A stretch of 64,000 nt of DNA from Paguma larvata (Eukaryota; Chordata; Mammalia; Carnivora; Viverridae), in the NCBI GenBank assembly GCA_030068075.1, contig CM057826.1, forward strand, positions 69,723,312 to 69,787,311, given 5' to 3'. The position numbers and the translations under genes were made by a program. The notes under the pieces were generated by a model. It saw nothing but the letters and a program-made list of their open reading frames with translations, was not told where the DNA came from and ran no database searches. Positions 54,777-64,000 of this stretch are shown here, in pieces. Each line of letters starts with the position of its first letter. The first letter of the stretch is position 1.

Positions 54777-56119
54777 ACACTCTTGGTGTGAAAGATAAGC
54801 ACAGTGGGATGTTTATTCAATATTTTATGTACTCAATCATAAATTTAATCTTCTTTGAGACACCGGTCACTGTGCTTTGAGCTGGATTCTGTGCTTTGTT
54901 CCACTTTCAAAAAAATCAGAAAGACCAAAATGTCTATAAATACTTGTGCACTTTTTTAAAACTCAAATGACAAAAAGGTTTAGTGATCGTTTGTTCTTTT
55001 GAGAAAAGTAAGGGCAAATAGTTTAGAGTTTCAGCAGACCTCAAATATGCACCAAAAGAAAAGTAACATACTATGAGTGAAGTCTTTAAAAGAAGTCTTC
55101 AGATCTTTAATATTGCATTTTAGTTTGTTTTGGAAGTGAGGTGCCTTTTAAAAGGATTTTTTTTATTGTTGCAAAGAAGAGAGGTAGTAGAAGAGAGTAA
55201 CAGAGTGAGACTTATTGCATTTGAAAGCTATAATAATATTACTTTTACTGGTTTACTTTCTTAGAATGAATGATTCAAAAAGAAAATTAGTGTCTTGAAC
55301 TCTAACTTAGTTAGTAGAAATGCGTGGCCAAATTTCTTCTTTGAAATCTAACAGTTTCTTTTGAAAATCTCATAAAAGCAAACAGAATGCACATTTACAA
55401 TCTGAGGTTATAATTTTATTTCAAGGAAACTATAGGCAGATATTTTTATTTTTCTATTACAGAATTTAAAAATTAAAATAAGTGAGAGAGAGATAAAAGT
55501 AAGAGAATAAGATGAATTTAATTAACTGGGGGGGGCATCCCTTAATTTTTCAAAAATTAGACTGGAATTACATGTCAGTGATGGATCAAGGATCCATAAA
55601 TAACACTCTATATCACAATTTGAAGAGCCTTTGTTTTCTGTAATCATTGCATGTATTCTCTTGAAAGAAAGGGCAGGAGAGTAATAGAACAAATTTCTTA
55701 ATAATTGGATTTCCATTTGAGCCATTAGCCTTGCTATTTTCTACACATCTCTCACTGTCCGTGGTGTATCTAAAAAAGCTGTCTTCAGTACAGTGAAACA
55801 ATTAGGGGTATTTACACAATAATGTAAATAGTATAAACGAATGCAGAAGAAAAGATTTTGGGTAATTACATGTGTGAATTCTGATTTTATAATACTATAA
55901 ATTATATACACTTTGTAAACTATATCTATTTTCTCTTGGGAAAAGAATTTTTTCTCAAAGATTTTTGGCACGTTTTCAGTTAAGAATTAATTATAAAACT
56001 ATAAGGAAAACATATCATTTTCTATTTATATACTTCCTTAGGATATTAGTTTTCTCTATACAGTTAGAGATAACAGCTTAAAAATTATTAGTGAGAATGA
56101 AGTATACATAGCTTCATTT
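54776..56119. other. Unassigned DNA
   Basis: No supported gene or repeat. A G7 run lies at 55529-55535. Overlapping minus-strand frames of 62-76 codons at 55522-55971 have no recognisable domain. Confidence 0.45.
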
Positions 56120-56135
56120 AAAAATAGCTCTAATA

Positions 56136-56364
56136 GGGGCACCTGGGTGGCTCAGTCGGTTAAGCGTCCAACTTCGGCTCAGATCATGATCGCACGGTTT
56201 GTGATTTCGAGCCCTGTGTCAGGCTCTGTGCTGACAGCTCAGAGCCTGGAGCCTGGTTCAGATTCTGTGTCTCCCTCTCTCTCTATGCCCCTCCCCCACT
56301 CATGCTCTGTCTCTCTCTGTCTCAAAAATAAAAAATAAAACATTAAAAAAATTAAAAAAATATA
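56136..56364 (+). mobile_element. Carnivore SINE, near-consensus
   Basis: GGGGCACCTGGGTGGCTCAG head, TCGGTTAAGCGTCCAACTTC (A-box region), TCGAGCCCTGTGTCAGGCTC (B-box region), TGTGCTGACAGCTCAGAGCC, a TGTCTCCCTCTCTCTCTATG tract, then CTCAAAAATA and an A-rich tail. The target-site duplication is AAAAATAGCTCTAAT against AAAAATTGCTCTAAT. It looks like the least mutated copy in the window. Confidence 0.98.
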
Positions 56365-56379
56365 AAAATTGCTCTAATG

Positions 56380-57174
56380 AAATATGGCACTTCACATATA
56401 CTTTTACTTTCACAAACGAATTTGTGGAGTTGTAAAATAAGTTCAAATGGAGATGATATATTACCAAACATACACTTTTTTAAATCTCACTAACCTGATA
56501 ATCTAAATCAAATGCTAGCAATTTGTATTGTTATATCAAAATGGCTATTAGTCTATTAATTCATTTATTCAATAACCATAAAAACAAATTATATTTAGTA
56601 GCCAAGACAACTAGGTAAAATATGGTCTTTTATTTTAAAAAAATTATCAACTAGTGGGAGAGACAGAAAAGTATATTTTGAGTTGATAATTACTATCATA
56701 GTAATTATAATACTATATAATACTATTACTAATTACTATTATAGTAATTATAGTCATGTATTTTTTAAAAAGACAGGACGTATGAGAATAAACACAAATA
56801 ACTGAATTTATTTTTTTTTTGCTGTCACCTAAAATCAAAGAGATTACTTCTAGTCGATTTGGCTGAATGCCAATTTTCTTGTCCAAACTGGAGTTTCAGC
56901 AAGAAGAGGAGAAGACAAATATAAATGAGGTGATCTATTATTAAAATCAGTTCTAGAAACTATTTCTCCAGAAACCAAAACTTCATTGCAATTGGATAAT
57001 TTTGTGTATATTTTCATTGGCTTTTTAAGATCCTATCAAAATTATGTTTCAGTTCGATTTCTCAACTCAGGGTCTTTTTTCTAATGATTGTCTTATGCCC
57101 AGATTGAGTTGAATAATAATATTATATTTTTTAAGCTATAGAGTATTTAGTAATACTAAAATGGCAGGAATGTT
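56380..57174. other. Unassigned DNA, possible L2 trace
   Basis: At about 56560-56690, TTCATTTATTCAATAACCAT followed by ATCAACTAGTGGGAGAGACA resembles an antisense L2 3' end, at low certainty. The remainder is AT-rich and includes the palindromic patch listed separately. Confidence 0.35.
56688..56753. repeat. AT-rich palindromic repeat
   Basis: Two near-perfect palindromes, AATTACTATCATAGTAATT and AATTACTATTATAGTAATT, lie about 30 bases apart and are themselves copies of each other. They are separated by TATAATACTATATAATACTA. Confidence 0.85.
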
Positions 57175-57275
57175 TCTCCCTCTTTTCCTTCCACTTACTC
57201 TTTTTTCCATTATCTTCATTTTTTTTCCTTCTCATTCTCCTTCCTCTTCTCCTTCTTCTTCTCTTTCTTTCCCTC
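57175..57275. repeat. Polypyrimidine (CTT-rich) tract
   Basis: About 100 bases, mostly C/T, with CTTCTTCTTCTC units at 57248-57262. The Arg/Lys-rich minus frame at 57131-57376 is its translation. Confidence 0.85.
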
Positions 57276-57494
57276 AGAAGTGGCAAAATACACACAAAAG
57301 GGAAAAAGTGGTGAAAAATTGGAGGACAAACTAGATGACCTAAAATTGCTCTCACAGAGATCATCTTTTTCCACAAACACTATTTGCTGTACTACGCTGG
57401 TTAAAGATGAAGATTTATTTTTTACCGATAGTTCACAGAATCACAGAAGTACATATTCTCAAAGCTAGACTGAGTATCAGAAGTAATGTAAGTC

Positions 57495-57560
57495 CTTCAT
57501 TTTATAGACGAGAAAAGAGAGGTTCCTCAAATGTAAGTGACTTTCTCAGTGTCAAAGGGA
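57495..57560 (-). mobile_element. MIR-family fragment
   Basis: TTCATTTTATAGACGAGAAA, GAGAGGTTCCTCAAATGTAA and GTGACTTTCTCAGTGTCAAA match the MIR-type 'cattttacagatgaggaaactgag..gtgacttgcccaaggtca' stretch, read antisense. Confidence 0.5.
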
Positions 57561-59219
57561 GTCCCATTTTTTCAAAAGTTCAGTTGTAAAAATCAATCCT
57601 CTTTCTTTATTAAAGAGGATGTAGGAGGCAGGAAAGCAGGTAGCAGATGGCAAGTCCAGAATAGACCATTAGAATACTCAAATTCTGCTAACCAAACATT
57701 TATTTAAATATTTAAGTTTTTATGTATATTGGCTACACATAAAAATGCAAATAGCTAAATGATCGCAATCACATTTTAAACCATTTGGAATTGTAGAAGC
57801 GAATTATTCATATGACCTGGTACCTTTTGTTTCTTTTTGAGCTGCAAACAGTTCTTTTTCACTAATCACACAGATTATAATATGGATTGAGATGAAAAAC
57901 ATTTACTGAACTCGATCAACTTTATGTTCTAGGTAATTTAAAAATCTAATCCCAAAGTTAATCATCTTCCTTTGTACATTCCTGTTAGAGAAATGTTTAT
58001 TATAGTGGCTGCTTTCCTGTTTAAAACAAAACTACAAAGCTAAACTAAAAGCTTTTACCTATTTTTATTTTCAGCAGTAGTTTTTTGTTTCTGTTTTTAC
58101 TTTCCAAGTAGGTCTCCCCTACTTCACCTAACTCCGTTGCAACTCTCTTTCTCCTAAGGTAGATTTTTACTGTATTTCAGTTTGCACGTTCTTCTAAGAT
58201 TGAAAATAAGGGAAGTGGTCAGGGACAGAGCATAATAGAAATTTGCTGGAATTGTGAGTCGGCGTGAGTTACTAAGGATACAGCTGAAACCTTCTCCATT
58301 CTCAAGTCCTACTGTTATCACAGAGACCCTAACGGCATGTAATATCTTTTTATAGTTGCTAATCTAGCCTTTAGAAGTAGGTTGAAAAATGCATATGACA
58401 TGTGACCTCAGGCGGGATGCAGTGGAACTTGAGGAAGCACAAAGACAGGAATCCCTCAGAGATGAGCACCTCACGGCAGGTTGGTTCCACAACCTCAGCC
58501 CAGCTGATACCTCCCCTGTGTAACCCGCACTGGTATCATTATAACCTCAGGTTTGCAGGGCTGAAGTGATGGCACATGCTTAAAATAATGATAAATTCAT
58601 TACTTTCTTAAAGAACTTGTCTCCCTCTTTTTCTGGTTTGATTGTATGTTTATACAAAATACTGTTTTCCACTTTGAAGAAGGAACATTTTAATGGCTTC
58701 TGTACAATAAGAGCTATCAGAATGGAGACAGAGGAATGTACTTTGTTCTTTTCTTCCAACTCTAAGAATATATCTTTAAATGCAAGGGTGGACCCGATCT
58801 TGGATTCTGGAAAATCACAAAATTTGGCAACCCTCCTGTAGAAAAAGACAAAAATTAAAGTATGTAATTTATATAGAATGGGAAAAAGGAATCCTTAGAA
58901 ATGGCTCATGAAAGGAAGAGGGCGCAAAGTTTAATTTCATGAGCTTTCCTAGTAAACTCACCTCTATTTGGTAGATTATTTTCTGCCTTGGCAAAGTGCC
59001 ACAAATAGTGAGTATATTTTATCATATTGTTTCTTAATCCTGAACCCCTTATTAAATGGAAGTATTATTTTTATTATAAATTGTAAATTTTTTTGTATTC
59101 TCAAATTTGTTCATTTTATAATGGTCCTATGAGATACCAGAGACCCTAGATAGTTTATTAACTCTCATATGTTTTCCACTATAGAAAAATACTTGGAGTA
59201 GTAATTAATTTCAATAAAA
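57561..59219. other. Unassigned DNA
   Basis: No gene or repeat is recognised. Bases 58380-58560 are locally GC-richer. The 74-codon frame at 58617-58841 has no recognisable domain. Confidence 0.45.
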
Positions 59220-59233
59220 CATGAGGAAATACC

Positions 59234-59423
59234 GGGACACTTGAGTGGCTCAGTCGGTTAAGCATCCAGCTCTTGATTTGGGCTCAGATGATGTACTCAT
59301 GGTTGGTGAGATCAAGCCACATGGTGGGAGGTGCACTGACAGCTTGGAGCCTTCTTGGGATTCTCTCTCTGCCCATCCCTCACACATGTTCTCTGTCTCT
59401 CAAACAATTTTAATTTTTAAAAA
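59234..59423 (+). mobile_element. Carnivore SINE, diverged
   Basis: GGGACACTTGAGTGGCTCAG head, GTACTCATGGTTGGTGAGAT, GAGGTGCACTGACAGCTTGG and a CTCTCAAACAATTTTAATTT tail. The target-site duplication is ATGAGGAAAT on each side (from 59221 and 59424). Confidence 0.93.
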
Positions 59424-59748
59424 ATGAGGAAATGTCCTTCTTTTGTTATATTTTTGTCAAGAAAGTATACACAGCTGTGCTAATAATATTCCAACACATA
59501 TACTTCCTTTTCATTTTTAAGATAACTAGAAACTTAAAAATTATTTTTCTCCTTAGATATGTGATCTCACCTCACAGTTTCTAGCTAAACAAAATGAAGA
59601 ATGCCCGTTTTAGTTTAAAATAGAAATCTAGAACGCTTAACAGCTTCATGCTGCTCAGACCTGAAAGTATGATCAAGAATTTTCCTCTGATTACTGAAAC
59701 ATATTATTCACTGAAGATAGATCAAAATTATTGATTATGTTGAGATTT

Positions 59749-59842
59749 TTTAAAGTAATATCCATATCCAGAGTGGGGCTCAAACTCACGACCCTGAGAC
59801 CAAGAAGCATGCGTTGTACTATCTGAGCTGGCCATGCACCCC
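59749..59842 (-). mobile_element. Short old tRNA-Lys-type SINE
   Basis: Reverse complement: AGGGGTGCATGGCCAGCTCA, then GATAGTACAACGCATGCTTC and GGTCGTGAGTTTGAGCCCCA, then a short A/T tail. The head is closer to tRNA-Lys (CTT anticodon arm position, GGTTCGAGCCCC-like T-arm) than the other copies are. It lacks the GACAGCTCAGAG body. The target-site duplication is TGTTGAGATTT at 59738-59748 and 59843-59853. Confidence 0.82.
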
Positions 59843-59853
59843 TGTTGAGATTT

Positions 59854-62188
59854 GGTTGTAGAAAAATGAATCATGCGATCAGGTCTCTCTGTAACAAGAA
59901 TGTCTCCGCTGCTACAAATCCAAAAGTTCCCTATTAAAAAGCAAAGGGATTAATGACTGTTAAAAAACTAAATCCTATGTTTTAAGGATAGATTATTTTT
60001 TAAGCTACAGTCTCTTTTTTAGTTGATTAGTTTTATCTCCCAGAAAGTGTATTAAAATATACTTCACATCACTTTAAAAGATATCCAATCATGAGAAGAT
60101 CATCGTGTATATATTTTAGGCACTAAAAAATTAGTTCCCAGATAGGTTTTAGATATTTGTAGGGCAGGATTTTCTTTTCCTTCAAAGGTACTCAAATAAT
60201 CACCTGCATCATAATTACTAGATTGCTTGTTAGCTTTTAGTGCCAAGATCTGCTTCCAGCCCAGTGAACTGAAATCACTGGGAGTCAGTCCCATATATCT
60301 ACATTTAAAAAATAAGATGTCCAGGGATTTTTTTTTGCGTACTAAAACTTATGAACCATCATAAGAACTCTAATCTTATTGCATTTTATTAATAAACACT
60401 TAAAAATAATTATTTAAGAGTTTCTTACATTTGGCTGCAAATATTAAAAAGTAAAAATACCTTTAGTTATTAAAAATACTAGAGTCCTAAAGATATTTGC
60501 CAAGCTCCTATCTTTATATTCTTATCCAGTTCTATTTGGCAGATTATTTTGTCTCTTGGCAAAAAGCCTTGAACAGTGAGTACATTTTTATCATATCCTT
60601 TAACCCCTTAATTAATGGACACATTCTTTTTAAAACCTTAAAGATATTAATGTCCTCAACTCAACTCATTTTATGCATTATGAGATTACAGAAAGCCTGA
60701 ATTATCTAAGATTCTTTATCACTTATGAATTTAGATATGGAACTGAAAAATTATATTGCTTTATTTTTTCAGGAGTGTGACAGATATTTACTTAATGATT
60801 TAACAATTAGATATATCTCATAACCCCTATCATGATAGTTTGATTAAATTAAGAGTATTATCATAGGCAAGTTAGTGTCATGGTTTCTAGACAATGATTT
60901 GTAATATTTAACACAATCTCCCAAGTTTTGATAACATAAGTTTAACTATGAAATTTATGGGAAAAAAATAGGTTTTTAATTAGTTTATATGAACCATTAG
61001 TTCCTTTGCCCAATGATAAACCACAGTTACGTGTTAGAGTGCTATTTGAAAACTCTAGGCTTGTTCGATGCTACCTGTAAATAATGTATGATTCATAGAA
61101 TTGAAGCAGAAATATATTTCCTTACCCATCGGCATACTATTAATCTAACCATCTTCCCTGTTTCCCATTTTTGCTTTGGCATATTTAGAGTAAAATTAGA
61201 TCAAGGATAAACGTTACCTAAAGGTTATTCAATCACAAATATCCATAGATCTAAAACATGGAGAGATCAGTGACCTCCAGGTGGGTCTGTGGTTCACATC
61301 CCGAGAGTGAGAAGCAGTGCTGAATGCTTTCTGACAGTTTGAGCTCAGTGTATTCTGTCCTATTCCAGACCCTGAACACCCTTCCTTGGCCAGAGTGACT
61401 GCTTCTAGAAAGTAATTTTGGATTGAATTAGAGCTTTCTGAGACAGACAAAACATACTTTACAGTAGGCAAATTGAATTTCTCTGGTTCAGTGACTGGCT
61501 GTGCCACGGCGCCTCTCAAGAAGACTTTCGCATTATTGAGAGCCGGCAGATTTCCTTGTAATAGCCACAGGCTGCACGCACGTATGACACAGCTGAGTCT
61601 TTGTCTGCCGTTTCTCTCAGAAATATTTCTATCTTTCGTTCACATACATACAGAACTATTTAAATGAAGCATACAAAGAAACGACATAAACTATTGTCTC
61701 CGTCTTTGAGAAGAGTATGTTTCAAGTGGTTACTAATTCATAAAGAGGTCTTGAAGGAAGAGCTTAACCAGATACCTGGTATTGTGGAAATTAAAAGTAT
61801 CTTTAATGGAATGAAATGGAAGGATTATTCACTTGTCTCATGTACAACAATAAATGGAGAATTGGAAATATTTGCAATGATTTGCTTAGGAACACTGTGT
61901 GGTACCAGCTGTTGGAGATACCATTTATCCTAACAGTTTGAAAAGAAATGAGTTTCTTCTATTTAATTTTCCTTTTTGGAACATTCCTAAACATTATAGG
62001 CTGACTTAACTTAAAACAAAGATGTTACTTTCTAAATATTTTTGTTCGAATGAAGCCATAAATTTCTTTTGAGTGTTCAACATACACAGGTCAAAATACA
62101 GGGTCTTTGGTAGGGAGAGTATCAGAGGAATTCTCACAACTCTTAAGAAATAACTTCCCACATCCCAAGTTTCAAAGTTGACTCAAGA
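59854..62188. other. Unassigned, repeat-poor DNA
   Basis: I see no SINE or L1 in this 2.3 kb. Frames at 61229-61519 (-, 96 codons) and 61473-61933 (+, 64 and 89 codons) lie in slightly GC-richer DNA. They show no domain, no splice-site pattern I would defend, and no consistent single frame. Not called as a gene. Confidence 0.45.
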
Positions 62189-62202
62189 ATATTTTTATGA
62201 TT

Positions 62203-62388
62203 GGGGCGCCCGGATGGCTCAGCTCAAGCCCTGATCTCACAGTCCGTGGCTTCGGGCCCCACGTCAGGCTCTGTGCCGACAGCTCAGAGCCTGGAGCCAA
62301 CTTCAGATTCTGTATCTCCCTCTCTCTCCCTGCCCCTCCCTTACACGTGCTCTGTCTCTCTCTCTCAAAAATATGTAAACATTAAAAA
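62203..62388 (+). mobile_element. Carnivore SINE lacking its A box
   Basis: GGGGCGCCCGGATGGCTCAG head runs straight into CTCAAGCCCTGATCTCACAG, missing about 25 bases that hold the A-box region ('tcggttaagcgtccgacttc'). The rest is near consensus: TGTGCCGACAGCTCAGAGCC, CTCTCTCCCTGCCCCTCCCT and an AAAATATGTAAACATTAAAA tail. The target-site duplication is AATATTTTTATGATT against AATATTTTCATGATC. Confidence 0.95.
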
Positions 62389-62403
62389 AATATTTTCATG
62401 ATC

Positions 62404-64000
62404 AACCTAATTCATTATACAGAGAAAAAATTTCATAGACAAGGCAAACTTTTTTTTATTCATTCTCAAATTTTTTCTTATTATTGTCTTTATTTCCAAA
62501 ATACTTCATCTTGCTGATTTTGGAGTCACGTTACCCTGGGAGAAGTCTGCTACATACTTTCTTACATGGCATGAAGTGCCACAGTCTAGTTTATGTTTTC
62601 ACTGTTTTCTCTTACATGCAATATCATTTTATACATCTCAGGTAAAATTTCATGCTAGGAGAAAAAAAATGTGAGGGTCATTAGGCAATGAGGAGCATTC
62701 ATTCTGACACAGGCAAGAGGTTGCATTTAACCAGAAAATGCAGAGTTCTCTGTGGTAATTCTTTGCTCAAAGGTCCCTTGGGCTTAGAGCCCTAGGAACA
62801 GATGTGATCTCATGCCTGCTCTAAAGAGAACAGAGCCATAGGCGGAAACACCTCCCTACATCAGTGAGGACGCTTCTGCCAGAAGCAGATTTCTCACCAG
62901 GAGGACCCTAAACTCATTTCCAAATTAGACTCTGCCTGGCGAGAAGTCACTGGGCATAAAATCTCCAGTGATTTGGTGCTTGTTCAGTGAGCAAACCAGA
63001 AAGCATATGTGAAGAATTCACAAAAGGGCCCGTGTGCATGTGCTGAAGCCACTGGGGGCGTCAGGAGGGGGGATCATGTTGGCTTCCCTTCTGAAAGCAC
63101 TTTCTCAGCATATGCTATATTGTTAGAAACCTCTGGCAAAACTAGGGTACCTAGAACATATGGGTTGGGAAGGTTGATATTATGTGCTTTTTCTTTTTCT
63201 GTTCGTCTCAGTAGTTATGTTTGGTTTTGTTTTGTGGGTCAGGACAATGACAAACCATCTGGTCTCAACTTTTCTTTTTCTTTTGAAAGTATAAATGGAC
63301 ATTAAGAACAAATTTGAAAATAGACTATAATAATACTTTATAGGTCTAGCAAGATTAAAAAGGGTTCTTCAAATAAAATGATTAAGTAAAATAATTTTTA
63401 TTATAGATATCTTTTAATACTCACTTTAAAGACGAAGTAACATAATGTTCAGGACTTTGTCCTAAATTCTAAAGCCTTTGGTATACCCCACAATTAAAAG
63501 CGACATAAAGAATTTAACAGTGATTTATGTATTGATAGATTATACCTTTACTGCTAGGAACATATGTTGGCTACCTAGCTTGTGAGCATCTTAGATGATA
63601 TTCTGTCAGAAAGAGAAGCTTAAGCATTTTATTTTGTTCTTTGTTTCGGCAGCTTTAAGATCCCATGTACTGGCTAATTTCACAGCAAAAACTACATTTT
63701 TACTGCTCTACATATTAATCAGTTATTTAGAACACCCCTGCTGAGAAATATCATCATAGCAGCAACACCATTTAAGTGGTGCAATGCAAGCAATGGAGCA
63801 ACGATAGATATCCTGGAGAATCAATTACAATGAAGGCCTATAAAAAACTATTTTGGTTTTCATTATTTTATGGGGTTAGGAGGACAATTGATGAGGTAAT
63901 AAGACCTGAAACATTTCCAGTACTTCGCAGGGAAAATAGAGGAAAATTCCATTGCATCAGAATTACTGAAGAGTTACTAGGTTGGAAATGTTGGTCTCTG
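62404..64000. other. Unassigned, repeat-poor DNA
   Basis: No repeat is recognised to the window end. Bases 62700-63150 are the GC-richest non-repeat stretch here. The 98-codon frame at 63009-63305 has no domain I can identify. Confidence 0.45.

Noticed and set aside
59771..59842. tRNA-Lys-like sequence, possible functional tRNA gene
   Set aside because: The stems are broken, it has flanking target-site duplications and an A/T tail, so it is a retroposed SINE rather than a tRNA gene.
61229..61933. Cluster of frames of 64-96 codons on both strands, possible exon
   Set aside because: No recognisable domain, no convincing splice sites and no continuity of one frame. Could be revisited with transcript data.
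1..64000. A novel multi-gene or defence-type system
   Set aside because: No intact coding genes, no operon-like clustering and no unexplained high-information structure beyond retroposon insertions were found on either strand.

Overview
The window is mammalian nuclear DNA with no bacterial-style gene organisation. I found no intact protein-coding gene, no rRNA or free tRNA gene, no CpG island and no CRISPR array. It is AT-rich and packed with retroposons. The diagnostic family is a tRNA-Lys-derived carnivore SINE, present in 28 copies (15 on +, 13 on -). Its pattern is a GGGGCACCTGGGTGGCTCAG head, a middle close to CTCTGTGCTGACAGCTCAGA, a CTCTCTCTGCCCCTCCC tract and an AAATAAATAAACATT tail. 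That form is typical of cats, so the source is a feliform carnivore, most likely a felid. The window is best read as an intergenic or deep-intronic gene desert.

Layout. 0-9.2 kb: an old sense-strand L1 (830-5335) split by a younger inverted L1 and by a SINE-L1 composite, then a second, younger sense L1 3' half (6173-9170). 9.2-14 kb: mostly unassigned DNA with one SINE and a long pyrimidine/TTCC tract near 12.4 kb. 14-20.7 kb: a SINE pair sharing one target site, an inverted L1, an L2 carrying a MER20-like DNA transposon, and an ancient antisense L1 3'UTR containing another inverted L1. 20.7-31.4 kb: sparse SINEs and MIRs around a repeat-poor stretch (about 23.5-28.1 kb). 32.3-34.4 kb: the clearest inverted L1, with a perfect 14-bp target duplication. 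38.2-47.3 kb: one nearly full-length old antisense L1 cut by at least five later insertions. 47-54.8 kb: SINEs, MIRs, MLT1-type LTRs and L1 3' ends. 54.8-64 kb: mostly unassigned sequence with four SINE copies.

Nothing here works together as a pathway. What is informative is the order of insertions. L2, MIR, MLT1 and the MER20-like copies are oldest. Old L1s follow, then carnivore L1s (often inverted by twin priming), then the felid-type SINEs, many with readable target-site duplications. Family names come from memory of consensus patterns and were not checked by a repeat search; most boundaries are good to about 10-30 bases.

I looked for an undescribed system and did not find one. The strongest observations are a cluster of five fold-back L1 structures (three with target-site duplications), two SINEs landing at one site, and a possible SINE-L1 template-switch chimera.
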